The notes under the pieces are model-generated. The model did not search any database. It was not told the origin of the DNA and saw nothing but the letters and a program-made list of their open reading frames with translations. From the NCBI GenBank assembly GCA_902551155.1, contig CACDBG010000011.1, positions 1 through 45,090 of the forward strand: DNA of 45,090 bases, given 5' to 3'. Positions 1 through 8,018 of this stretch are shown here, in pieces. The number at the start of each line of letters is the position of its first letter. Position 1 is the first letter of the stretch. The translations under genes and the position numbers were made by a program. Origin of the DNA: an uncultured Verrucomicrobiota bacterium (GTDB lineage: Bacteria > Verrucomicrobiota > Verrucomicrobiia > Limisphaerales > UBA1100).

Positions 1-1
1 G

Positions 2-1063
2 GAATTTGATGTGATTGGCCCGGGGGCCAGCGGCAAGCCCTTCCCAAAGGGGAATAAGAAACTGGTCACCACACCTTTTGGCAACCACCGCCTAGTTGAC
101 TGGGGCACCTTCCCGCATAAAGACGAGGAGAAAGGCGACTGGCTGATCGCTGATTGGGCGGTTGATCAGCTCAATCAAAAGCCCAAGGAGCCTTTCTTTA
201 TGTCCGTAGGATTTTTTCTGCCGCACGTGCCCCTCTTTGCTACCCAGAAATGGTTCGACCTGTATCCAGACGATGACTCAGTACTACCCAAGATCAAGCG
301 GGATGATCGCGATGATACCCCGCGCTTTAGTTGGTACATGCACTGGTACTTACCGGAAGTGCGCCGCAAATGGTTAGAGGAAAATAACGAGTGGCGAAGT
401 ATCACCCGCAGCTACCTGGCCTGCACCTCGTTCATGGACTCACAGGTTGGCCGCGTCTTGAATGCACTCAAGAAAAATGACTTGGAAGAGAATACCATCA
501 TTGTGCTGTGGAGCGACCACGGCTGGCACGTGGGCGAGAAAGGGATTTCAGGCAAAAACTCACTGTGGGATGATGGCACACGGGTGCCTTTGATCTTTGC
601 TGGTCCAGGCGTGAAACCCGGCCAGATCTGCGCCAAACCCGCTGAGCTACTGGATATTTACCCGACCCTGACTGAAATGCTGAAATTACCGAAAAACAAA
701 ACGCTCGAAGGCCACAGCCTTGTCCCTCAGCTAAAGAACGCGCAGGCCGAACGCGAATGGCCGGCCATTACCACGCATAACCATGACAACCACGGCGTGC
801 GCAGTGAACACTGGCGCTTTATTCAATATGCCGATGGCAGCCAGGAACTGTATGACATGAGGAAAGATCCCAACGAATGGAACAACCTCGCGCATGACTC
901 GAAATACGCTGAAGTGATTGCGCGGCACAAAAAATATTTACCCAAAGAAAACCGCATGCCCGCCCCGGGCAGCCGCTCCCGTATTCTTACCTATAAGGAC
1001 GGAAAAGTCATTTGGCAGGGAGAGGAAGTGAAACCCACGGACCCGATCCCAGGATTGGATTAA
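2..1063 (+). CDS. Sulfatase, iduronate-2-sulfatase/choline-sulfatase type (5' end outside window)
   Basis: The reading frame is open to the left edge of the window, so the N-terminus, including the CxPxR formylglycine motif, lies outside and cannot be checked. The visible 353 residues carry the sulfatase C-terminal half: the FFLPHVP stretch, the helix with SFMDSQVGRVL, and the metal-binding SDHGWHVGEKG motif (bases about 511-543) followed by the typical SLWDDGTRVPL and ELLDIYPTLTEM segments. The family hydrolyses sulfate esters, usually of sulfated polysaccharides, in the periplasm or outside the cell. A quinoprotein gene follows on the same strand. Family assignment is firm; the substrate is unknown. 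Confidence 0.93.
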   Translation, partial: EFDVIGPGASGKPFPKGNKKLVTTPFGNHRLVDWGTFPHKDEEKGDWLIADWAVDQLNQKPKEPFFMSVGFFLPHVPLFATQKWFDLYPDDDSVLPKIKRDDRDDTPRFSWYMHWYLPEVRRKWLEENNEWRSITRSYLACTSFMDSQVGRVLNALKKNDLEENTIIVLWSDHGWHVGEKGISGKNSLWDDGTRVPLIFAGPGVKPGQICAKPAELLDIYPTLTEMLKLPKNKTLEGHSLVPQLKNAQAEREWPAITTHNHDNHGVRSEHWRFIQYADGSQELYDMRKDPNEWNNLAHDSKYAEVIARHKKYLPKENRMPAPGSRSRILTYKDGKVIWQGEEVKPTDPIPGLD

Positions 1064-1141
1064 AAGTTCCTCAGCAATAATAGTGCCTTGATTATGACGG
1101 TATTTTTGGAAGGATGCCGCCCCTTAAATTTATTTTTAAAA

Positions 1142-2389
1142 ATGAAATACATCTTTGCCTTTATTTTTGTATCCGGAACTTTTGCTTGGGCAGAATGGCC
1201 GCAATACCGCGGGCCCAATCATGATGGTAGCACCACGGAAAAGATCGCCACCGCCTGGCCCACCAAGGCGGTAAAGATAGCGTGGAAAACCAAGACGCCC
1301 AATGGGTTTAGTTCCTTTGCAGTATCAGGCGGTCAGGCTTTCACGGTTTATACCCGTCAAGGCAAGGAAACCCTAGTGGCACTTGACGCAAAAAGTGGAC
1401 GCGAGAAGTGGCACGCAACGCTTAATCCTGCTGATTACGGACACAACGGGGGCAATGCCGGAACCCGTGATAACAGCGGTGGGGATGGGCCGCGCTCTAC
1501 GCCTTCAGTAGATGGAAACCGTGTGTACGTGCTCTCTTCAGATTTACTGCTACTTTGTGCGGATACCCAGACAGGCAAAACCATCTGGAAACATGATATC
1601 CTCAAAGAATTTGGCGGTGAGTCTATCAAGTGGGAAAATGCTGCCTCCCCTTTAATTGATGGTGACCTTGTGTTTGCCGGTGGGGGTGGAGCAGGGCAAT
1701 CACTCCTAGCCTTCAACAAAACCACCGGCAAGGTGGTGTGGAAGACAGGCAGTGAGATCATCACACACGCAACACCAGTGGTCGCCAATATTCATGGAGT
1801 ACGACAGGTCATCTTTTTTACCCGCGACGGTCTGGTATCCCTCGAGTGCAAAAAGGGTACCCAGTTATGGAAACAAAGTTATAAGTTTGCTGTATCCACC
1901 GCAGCTTCCCCCATTGTTTCCGGGGATCTCGTCTTTTGCTCCGCCGGATACGGTGTAGGTGGCGGGGTTTACCGTATCATGCATCAGGCAGGAAAATGGT
2001 CAACTGATGAAGTGTGGCGTATTCCCGGCAACGCGCATGTGGCCAACCACTGGAGCACTCCGGTTCTGAAAGATGGACACCTATACGGTATGTTCAGTTT
2101 TAAAAAGTACGGCGATGGTCCGCTGAAATGCGTGGAAATGGCTACCGGTAAAATCAAGTGGGAGCAGGAGGGGTTTGGTGCAGGTAATGTAATATTAGTG
2201 GATGGAAACCTACTGGCCCTGACTGATTTTGGTGAACTGGTGTTGGTCGATGGCAACCCAACCAAATACAGGGAACTGGCAAGAATGAAAGCTCTGACTG
2301 GTAAATGCTGGAGCACTCCCATAGTCAGTGGTGGCCGGATATATGCCCGCAGCACTCAGGAAGCCACCTGCCTTGATATAAGACGTTAA
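1142..2389 (+). CDS. Secreted PQQ-like beta-propeller quinoprotein
   Basis: A 415-residue protein. The ATG at 1142 is chosen because it gives a clean signal peptide (MKYIFAFIFVSGTFAWA); a longer frame from the TTG at 1088 would bury it. The mature protein opens with WPQYRGPNHDG, the start typical of PVC PQQ-like propellers, and then shows repeated blades with DAKSGREKW, DTQTGKTIW, NKTTGKVVW and EMATGKIKW motifs. These are WD-like PQQ_2 repeats. Such proteins are periplasmic; whether this one binds PQQ or is a structural propeller cannot be told from sequence. The next gene opens with a related sequence and is probably a paralogue. Confidence 0.88.
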   Translation: MKYIFAFIFVSGTFAWAEWPQYRGPNHDGSTTEKIATAWPTKAVKIAWKTKTPNGFSSFAVSGGQAFTVYTRQGKETLVALDAKSGREKWHATLNPADYGHNGGNAGTRDNSGGDGPRSTPSVDGNRVYVLSSDLLLLCADTQTGKTIWKHDILKEFGGESIKWENAASPLIDGDLVFAGGGGAGQSLLAFNKTTGKVVWKTGSEIITHATPVVANIHGVRQVIFFTRDGLVSLECKKGTQLWKQSYKFAVSTAASPIVSGDLVFCSAGYGVGGGVYRIMHQAGKWSTDEVWRIPGNAHVANHWSTPVLKDGHLYGMFSFKKYGDGPLKCVEMATGKIKWEQEGFGAGNVILVDGNLLALTDFGELVLVDGNPTKYRELARMKALTGKCWSTPIVSGGRIYARSTQEATCLDIRR

Positions 2390-2405
2390 GCTCAAAAGAG
2401 CTTTT
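2388..2405 (+). terminator. Possible weak intrinsic terminator
   Basis: A 6-bp inverted repeat AAGCTC / GAGCTT (2388-2393 and 2398-2403) with loop AAAA starts in the stop codon of the quinoprotein gene and runs into four T. The T tract is short and then turns to A, so termination would be weak at best. Confidence 0.3.
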
Positions 2406-2456
2406 AAAACTGTTTCCTTGAACCCGTTTAGGTAAACTCTTGCCTGAATCCTATTC

Positions 2457-4886
2457 ATGCGAATTTTTCTTTTCATTGCCACGGTGCTCCTTAGCTTTTG
2501 CCCTAATCTTTGGAGCGCCAACCAGTGGCCCACTTGGCGCGGCCCCAATGCTGATGGTACGGTAACCGGCTGCCAACCACCTACCAAGTGGAGTGCCACA
2601 CAAAATATCAAGTGGAAGGTAAGGCTACCGGGTCATGGCAGTTCCACGCCCATCATTTGGGAGGAAAAACTATTTCTACTCTTAGCCGAAGCCACAGGAC
2701 AGCAGGCAAGCCCCGAAGCCATTGCCAAGACCCGGGTAAAAATTGAAGGCGCTCCACCCTTACCAACCGTATCCAATCCTGAGCCGATAATCATTCACCG
2801 TTTTGATGTACTCTGCATGAATCGAACCAATGGCAGGATCATCTGGCGCAAAACTGCGCGCGAAGAACTTCCTCATGAGGGCCACCACCGGGATCATGGT
2901 TACGCTTCCTCTTCACCGGTGACTGACGGCAAACACCTTTATATTAACTACGGATCGCGCGGAATTCATTGCTACACTGTAGATGGCCACCCCGTCTGGA
3001 ATCGTGATCTTGGTAAAATGACCACTCGCCGACACTACGGTGAGGGCAGCTCCCCTGCTCTTTACGGCAATACTTTAATTGTCAACTGGGACCATGAAGA
3101 ACAGTCTTTCATCATTGCTTTGGATAAACGCACGGGCCGAACCCTTTGGAAAAAAGATCGTGATGAAGTCACTTCCTGGGCTACCCCCCTGGTAATTGTA
3201 CACGATAATATTCCGCAGGTGATTGTAAGTGGCACCAATCGGGTGCGCTCTTACGAGCTTAAAACCGGAAAAGTGCTTTGGGCATGTGGCGGGCAAACCG
3301 TTAACGCTATCCCATCCCCGGTTCAAGGCTTCGGTAATGTCTATGTGGCTAGTGGTTACCGTGGCCGAGCCATGTACGCTATTAAGCTTGGAAGTCAGGG
3401 GGATATAACTGGTACTGATAGCATTTCCTGGCAAGTAAACAGATCCACGCCCTACATCCCTTCACTGCTACTCCACCAAAAGCAGATTTATTTCTTTAGC
3501 GCCAATCAAGCCCGACTTTCCTGCTACGATGCAACTGATGGTAATCCAAACTTTGTCAGTGAACCCATCGAGGGTCTCTTTGGGGTGTATGCATCTCCTG
3601 TAGCTACCGAAGATAAAATTTATATAACAGGCCGTAGCGGTAATACCGCTGTGTTAACTCCAGGTAAGGAACTCAAGATTGAACAAATCAATAAACTGGG
3701 TGAACCGATAGATGCGTCACCAGCAATTGTGGGCAATGAGATTTATCTAAGAAGCCGCACTCATCTTTATTGTATTGCCGAAACTACGTCATCACACCGA
3801 CCCACCAATCCTGAACTAACTAAACCCAAAGCTGAACTGACTGCTTCCGTAGAGCTCAGTGACTTGGATAATGATGGAGATTTAGATGTTCTCATTGCCA
3901 ATGGACGCCATTGGGGCGGTCCCAATCGGGCCTTTTATAATAATGGCAAAGGAATCTTCACCCACATGGCCACTATTGGCACTGGTAAAGACCGTAGCTA
4001 CGCCGCGCGTGCCCTCGATTATAACGGGGATGGACTCATGGATGTAGCCATCGCCAATGATCGGCAACAAAGCCGGATTTATCTCGGCCAAAAGGAAAAA
4101 AAATTTATCCGCGGCCCTGCCATTGGTCCAGTCACCCAAAATACCCGCAACCTAATAGTTGCTGATCTAGATGGAGACAAGAAACCCGAAATCCTTATCG
4201 CCAACAGGCGCGCAGCAAACTTCATCTATAACCACACCACCAATGGGGATTTACTCAAGGGTAGGATAATCGGTTCAGGAGCTGATTCAACCATTGACGT
4301 TGCTATTGGAGATCTCAATGGAGATGGTCTACCCGATGTAGTGCTTGCTAATCGTGATGGTCAACCCAATGCGATCTACCTCAATAACGACAACCGACAA
4401 TTTGGAAATGCAATTGCCTATGGAACTGGTAGAGACAACACCCGTTCAGTAACTCTGGCTGATATGAATGGAGATGAGCATCTGGATATTATTGCAGCCA
4501 ATGTAGCCCAACCCAATCGGGTATTCTTTAATGATGGAAAAGGAGCTTTCCCAAAATCCACTTCCTTTGGGGGAGCCCAATCCCCTTCCTACACTGTAGC
4601 GGCCGGTGATCTTGATCGGGATGGGGATATGGATATTGTCATTGGTAATGCCGGCCAAAAAAATGTGATCTATTATAATGAAAACAAAGGCACTAAATTT
4701 AGGAGCATAACTTTTGGGCAAACAGATCGAACCTACTCGGTGAAAGTAGGTGACTTAAACGCAGATAAGTTTCCCGACATTGTAACGGGAAATTCTGGAT
4801 CCCGTAATTTCATTTACCTCAATAAAGGCACCCAAGACCAAACCGCTGGAGTCGTTCCCGCACAAGCGATCATCTTAAAACAATAG
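2457..4886 (+). CDS. PQQ-like propeller fused to FG-GAP/VCBS repeats, secreted
   Basis: An 809-residue exported protein with a signal peptide MRIFLFIATVLLSFCPNLWSA. Residues about 22-440 form a PQQ-like propeller (WPTWRGPNADGT at the start; blades with NRTNGRIIW, DKRTGRTLW, ELKTGKVLW). Residues about 455-800 hold at least seven calcium-binding FG-GAP/VCBS repeats built on DxDxDGxxD loops, for example DLDNDGDLDVLIANG, DLNGDGLPDVVLANR and DLDRDGDMDIVIGNA. The second half probably forms an integrin-like propeller, so the protein would carry two propellers in tandem. It follows the other quinoprotein by 67 bases and likely has a periplasmic or surface role. Substrate and cofactor are unknown. Confidence 0.88.
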   Translation: MRIFLFIATVLLSFCPNLWSANQWPTWRGPNADGTVTGCQPPTKWSATQNIKWKVRLPGHGSSTPIIWEEKLFLLLAEATGQQASPEAIAKTRVKIEGAPPLPTVSNPEPIIIHRFDVLCMNRTNGRIIWRKTAREELPHEGHHRDHGYASSSPVTDGKHLYINYGSRGIHCYTVDGHPVWNRDLGKMTTRRHYGEGSSPALYGNTLIVNWDHEEQSFIIALDKRTGRTLWKKDRDEVTSWATPLVIVHDNIPQVIVSGTNRVRSYELKTGKVLWACGGQTVNAIPSPVQGFGNVYVASGYRGRAMYAIKLGSQGDITGTDSISWQVNRSTPYIPSLLLHQKQIYFFSANQARLSCYDATDGNPNFVSEPIEGLFGVYASPVATEDKIYITGRSGNTAVLTPGKELKIEQINKLGEPIDASPAIVGNEIYLRSRTHLYCIAETTSSHRPTNPELTKPKAELTASVELSDLDNDGDLDVLIANGRHWGGPNRAFYNNGKGIFTHMATIGTGKDRSYAARALDYNGDGLMDVAIANDRQQSRIYLGQKEKKFIRGPAIGPVTQNTRNLIVADLDGDKKPEILIANRRAANFIYNHTTNGDLLKGRIIGSGADSTIDVAIGDLNGDGLPDVVLANRDGQPNAIYLNNDNRQFGNAIAYGTGRDNTRSVTLADMNGDEHLDIIAANVAQPNRVFFNDGKGAFPKSTSFGGAQSPSYTVAAGDLDRDGDMDIVIGNAGQKNVIYYNENKGTKFRSITFGQTDRTYSVKVGDLNADKFPDIVTGNSGSRNFIYLNKGTQDQTAGVVPAQAIILKQ

Positions 4887-4909
4887 ACTCTCTTTTTTAG
4901 GTTATCCAA

Positions 4910-5776
4910 ATGAATGTTCCCTTACTAAATTTTTTACTGATCTTTTTTTTATGCCAAAATATTAAATCTGCACCCAAGAATCCGGAATCTACTGATCTCG
5001 ACCTAAAAAAACTGGGCATTACTTATACTCTCCAAGAATCAACGGAACCAATCCCCAATAAAATACATGTGCTACGGATTAATTTGGCTCTAAATAAGGT
5101 TAAGCCCAAAGTCGCGCTAGGCCCAGATCCTGATGGAGATGGCCCAGCGGAAGTGTCACTCACTGATCCTAGAAAACTGGCCTCAAGCCCATCGGTTGTG
5201 GCTTTTGTGAACACCAACCCTTGGGATAGCTTCCCGAATGCTGAAGGTCGTAAGAATCGTAACTGGTATTCCGGCCAACCAGTCGATATCCACGGCTTGG
5301 CAGGCGGCGAAGGTAAAATGCGCAGTACAATGGCTCCCAGTAATACCTCAGTTTGGTTTGATACCAAAGGAAAGGTACATTTCGGACATCAAGCTGAGGA
5401 TAAACTACAGGAAGCCACAACGGGATTTCAACTCATCCTCTCCAAGGGAAAACTTACCGTGGGCACAGGCGGCGCCCGGCACCCCCGTACCGCCATAGGA
5501 GCTGATGAGAAAGGAAAAATTCTATGGTTAGTCGTAGTAGATGGACGGCAACGCCATTACAGCGAGGGAATGAACATGTATGAACTGGCAACTGTGATGA
5601 AAGAACTAGGCTGTTGGACGGCAACAAATATGGATGGAGGAGGAAGCAGCATCATGGGGCTAGTTGATAAAACCGATAAATTGAAGGTGATAAACCGGCC
5701 ATCAGACCGGTTTTTAGGTATCACCAGAATTCGCCCGCTACCAATGATCCTCACCATCATTAGGTCTGAGAAGTAA
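4910..5776 (+). CDS. Secreted phosphodiester glycosidase family protein (NAGPA domain)
   Basis: A 288-residue protein with an N-terminal signal peptide (MNVPLLNFLLIFFLCQNIKSA). It shows the NAGPA-domain pattern: INLALNKVKPKVALGP near the N-terminus, ARHPRTAIGADEKGKILWLVV in the core, and the TNMDGGGSSIM motif near residue 243. The domain is named after the enzyme that uncovers mannose-6-phosphate signals in animals; bacterial members act on phosphodiester-linked or other sugars. It starts 23 bases after the quinoprotein gene and is probably co-transcribed with it. The family call is secure; the substrate is not known. Confidence 0.87.
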   Translation: MNVPLLNFLLIFFLCQNIKSAPKNPESTDLDLKKLGITYTLQESTEPIPNKIHVLRINLALNKVKPKVALGPDPDGDGPAEVSLTDPRKLASSPSVVAFVNTNPWDSFPNAEGRKNRNWYSGQPVDIHGLAGGEGKMRSTMAPSNTSVWFDTKGKVHFGHQAEDKLQEATTGFQLILSKGKLTVGTGGARHPRTAIGADEKGKILWLVVVDGRQRHYSEGMNMYELATVMKELGCWTATNMDGGGSSIMGLVDKTDKLKVINRPSDRFLGITRIRPLPMILTIIRSEK

Positions 5777-5780
5777 GCAC

Positions 5781-5826
5781 AAAAAAGCCGCCCTTGAGAT
5801 AAACCGGAGTTTACCGCAGGGCGGCT
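5781..5826 (-). terminator. Intrinsic terminator of the minus-strand RNA
   Basis: A perfect 9-bp inverted repeat AGCCGCCCT / AGGGCGGCT (5786-5794 and 5818-5826) encloses a second stem TAAAC / GTTTA with loop CGGA. Read on the minus strand, the GC-rich stem is followed directly by six T (plus-strand A at 5781-5786). This is a textbook Rho-independent terminator for transcription leftward. The hairpin may also stop the convergent plus-strand glycosidase transcript, but there is no clean T run on that side. Confidence 0.85.
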
Positions 5827-6060
5827 ACCAATCCTTTTCGATCCAGCTCTTGCGAACCTTTTCTCGAAGGTCAATGCCTTTGGCAAGACACCTGCCACCT
5901 AACCCCTTCCTGACTGTCCCGAAGGACTGACTTTCAGGTTTCCAGATTCCCACCGTCCCGAAGGACTGCTTTCCTCTGAAGTGGTCAGCTGGCTGACCGA
6001 GCTGCTCCGAAGAGCCGCTCAACGAGAAAGAACTTATCACACTCCCAACCCTTTCCTAGT
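5781..6060 (-). ncRNA. Putative structured non-coding RNA, family not recognised
   Basis: Between two protein genes the minus strand carries a series of hairpins ending in an intrinsic terminator. In plus coordinates: 5999-6020 (two 4-bp stems around one mismatch, UUCG loop on the minus strand), 5983-5998 (GGTCAGC/GCTGACC), 5955-5966 (GTCC/GGAC, UUCG loop), 5909-5938 (outer CCTGA/TCAGG, inner GTCC/GGAC, UUCG loop), 5881-5897 (TGGCA/TGCCA) and 5856-5871 (ACCTT/AAGGT). The three stable UUCG loops appear only when the minus strand is read. No credible protein is encoded. The 5' end near 6060 rests on a weak promoter guess. RNase P, tmRNA and SRP RNA were considered and their conserved blocks were not found. 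Confidence 0.65.
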
Positions 6061-6067
6061 TACACTT

Positions 6068-6096
6068 ATTCTTTACTATCAACCCTCTACTCACAA
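6068..6096 (-). promoter_or_regulatory. Possible promoter of the structured RNA
   Basis: On the minus strand TTGTGA (plus 6091-6096) and AAGAAT (plus 6068-6073) are spaced by 17 bases, as in a sigma-70 promoter. Both boxes match the consensus only partly. A start near 6060 would give an RNA of about 280 bases down to the terminator. Confidence 0.28.
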
Positions 6097-6153
6097 CTTG
6101 TTCGCAAGGGGGCTAAGAAGCTTCATCTTCTGAATCCATATGTACCATTGAAA

Positions 6154-6197
6154 TAGACTCACCTTAAATAGGTGAGCTGATCGGTAAAGGTAGTCTA
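6154..6197. repeat. Nested inverted repeat
   Basis: TAGACT at 6154-6159 pairs with AGTCTA at 6192-6197. Inside it, CTCACCT (6158-6164) pairs with AGGTGAG (6170-6176) around the loop TAAAT. The two stems share the bases CT at 6158-6159. No T run follows on either strand, so it is not a normal terminator. It lies between the ceramidase remnant and the structured RNA and could be an operator or an RNA element; the function is unknown. Confidence 0.5.
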
Positions 6198-6237
6198 CAT
6201 CATATCTTTGAGCAATAGGGCCTAATACACGCTTGAA

Positions 6238-6546
6238 TTAAGGCTTTTTAAGAACTTCGTCCATGGCCCGAATCATCAGCTTTTCTGCACCCGAGTGCAC
6301 CCAGCACCAGTCGCCTAGATTTGCATCTTTTTCCTCCCAATGTTTTTCAGTGGGAATATAGCCAGTGCCTCCTTCACCGTAACCTGCCACCCAGACAAAG
6401 GAATTGGGTCTCATTTTTTGATCCGCCAGTTGAAAGTCCACGTAACTTTCTCGCGGTAACAGCAGAATCTGAGCAACGCCAAAATCAACTACCGGCACAT
6501 CAACCGGTTGACCATGTTCGCTCAATTTATCATTCGCAAGCTGGTT
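6238..6546 (-). pseudogene. C-terminal remnant of a neutral/alkaline ceramidase-like protein
   Basis: The minus strand encodes about 100 residues that resemble the last part of PVC proteins of the neutral/alkaline non-lysosomal ceramidase family: a LLLPRESYVDFQL stretch (family LPGExxVEFQL), FVWVAGYGEGGTGYIPTEKHW, and a closing WCWVHSGAEKLM helix. The family is normally several hundred residues long; here the frame is closed by a TAA just upstream and has only a TTG as possible start at 6525. The catalytic N-terminal part is absent and the plus-strand sulfatase gene begins soon after. I read it as a truncated gene left by deletion or rearrangement. A short expressed protein cannot be ruled out. 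Confidence 0.6.
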
Positions 6547-6586
6547 TTAACTGTGCTCACTAAACCTCATTGGTTAGGGTATACGC

Positions 6587-7981
6587 ATGCGGTTTCTCTT
6601 ATTGTTCTTTGCAGTAACTTTGAATGCAACCGAACGGCTACCCAATATTGTTCTGCTATTGGCCGATGATTTGGGCTATGGTGAACTAGGATGCCAAGGC
6701 AACCCGGAGATACCCACCCCGCATATCGATTCAATTGCTAAAAACGGGGTTCGATTTACAGACGGTTACGTGACGGCGCCTGTTTGTTCCCCTTCAAGAG
6801 CAGGCCTGTTGAGTGGTCGGCTCCAGTCACGGTTTGGTTATCATACCAATGTCATGCCACATACAATTCCAGGCTCAAACCTAGGGATTCCGGCATCTGA
6901 AACAACACTGGCAGAACACCTTAAAACTGCTGGTTATCGTACTGGTCTCATAGGTAAATGGCATCTGGGTTCACGCAAGGATTTTAATCCTACACGTCAT
7001 GGTTTTGATTACTTCTTTGGTTTTGCTCATGAAGGACGTTTTTTTGTTCGGCCACCATACGATGGGGTTACCACGTTACTACGAAAAAAACCACTGCCCG
7101 ATGGTGCAAAGAATCATCGCTGGTACTCACAGGATCGAAAAATTATCTATCACGATATTCTCGGCAATGAACCACGATACGATTTGAATAACCCCATGAT
7201 GCGCAACGATAAGGTCATTGAAGAAAAACGCTACCTGACTGATGCATTTACCGATGAAGCCATCAAATTCATTGAACGGGAAAAGAAGCAGCCATTCTTT
7301 TTATTCCTGTCTTACAATGCGGTTCACAGTCCGCTCCAGGGTGCGGATGCATATATGGAAAAGATGTCTCATATAGAGGATATTCACCGTCGTATTTTTG
7401 CGGCTATGTTGACAAACCTTGATGATAGTGTTGGCGCTGTTCTGGAAAAAATTCGAAAGGTTGGCCTCGAAGAAAACACCTTAATATTTTTCCTCAGTGA
7501 CAATGGTGGCCCAACCAAGGAATTAACCTCCAGTAACAGTCCATTGAGAGGGGGCAAAGGCCAAATGCATGAAGGTGGTATACGGGTTCCCTTTTTGGTC
7601 CAATGGAAAGGAACAATACCAGCAGGACAAGTTTATAGGAAACCCGTCATATCATTGGATATTCATGCAACTGCCGCTGCTCTTGCAAGTAAACCATTGA
7701 GTCCTGAACGCACTGATGGGGTAAACCTTATCCCGTTTCTCGATAAAACAAACACCTCAGTTCCGCACGAACAATTGTTCTGGAGTTACCGAAACAATGC
7801 AGCTCTCAGACAGGGCGACTGGAAACTGCTTAGAACCCGGGGTAAATGGGAATTATACAACCTGGCTCAGGATCTTTCCGAAGAGAGTGATCTATCGAAA
7901 AATGAATCGGAAACCTTTTGGAAAATGAGGAAAGAATGGGACCGACTCCGAAAAACCATGCCTGAATATGAGGGGAAATAA
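6587..7981 (+). CDS. Secreted arylsulfatase (S1 family)
   Basis: A complete 464-residue sulfatase. It has a short signal peptide (MRFLLLFFAVTLNA), the metal-binding LLADDLGYGELG motif with D27 and D28, and the formylglycine motif CSPSR at C67-R71 followed by AGLLSGR. Further catalytic landmarks are TGLIGKWHLG, the FFLFLSYNAVHSPLQ stretch and SDNGGPT. C67 would be converted to formylglycine by an FGE enzyme that is not in this window. The role is sulfate ester hydrolysis in the periplasm or outside the cell, probably of sulfated glycans. Its 3' end lies 37 bases before the chosen pdxA start. Confidence 0.94.
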   Translation: MRFLLLFFAVTLNATERLPNIVLLLADDLGYGELGCQGNPEIPTPHIDSIAKNGVRFTDGYVTAPVCSPSRAGLLSGRLQSRFGYHTNVMPHTIPGSNLGIPASETTLAEHLKTAGYRTGLIGKWHLGSRKDFNPTRHGFDYFFGFAHEGRFFVRPPYDGVTTLLRKKPLPDGAKNHRWYSQDRKIIYHDILGNEPRYDLNNPMMRNDKVIEEKRYLTDAFTDEAIKFIEREKKQPFFLFLSYNAVHSPLQGADAYMEKMSHIEDIHRRIFAAMLTNLDDSVGAVLEKIRKVGLEENTLIFFLSDNGGPTKELTSSNSPLRGGKGQMHEGGIRVPFLVQWKGTIPAGQVYRKPVISLDIHATAAALASKPLSPERTDGVNLIPFLDKTNTSVPHEQLFWSYRNNAALRQGDWKLLRTRGKWELYNLAQDLSEESDLSKNESETFWKMRKEWDRLRKTMPEYEGK

Positions 7982-8018
7982 GATAGATGATCTCCCCCAT
8001 CTGGAAACCAAACCGCAA

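Noticed and set aside
3840-4830. Repeated GATGGAGAT-like units as a DNA repeat or CRISPR array
   Set aside because: The units encode the calcium loops of FG-GAP/VCBS repeats and are not identical or evenly spaced.
5916-5966. Direct repeat GTCCCGAAGGACTG as an attachment site or mobile-element trace
   Set aside because: Each copy is a self-complementary hairpin with a UUCG loop on the minus strand, which fits RNA structure better, and no integrase or transposase lies near.
5781-6060. RNase P RNA, tmRNA or SRP RNA
   Set aside because: GAGGAAAG occurs on the minus strand but the RNase P block GAGGAAAGTCC is not continued and the 3' ACAGAA...GGCTTA block is missing; there is no tRNA-like CCA end as in tmRNA, and no GGAAGGAAGCAGC block as in SRP RNA.
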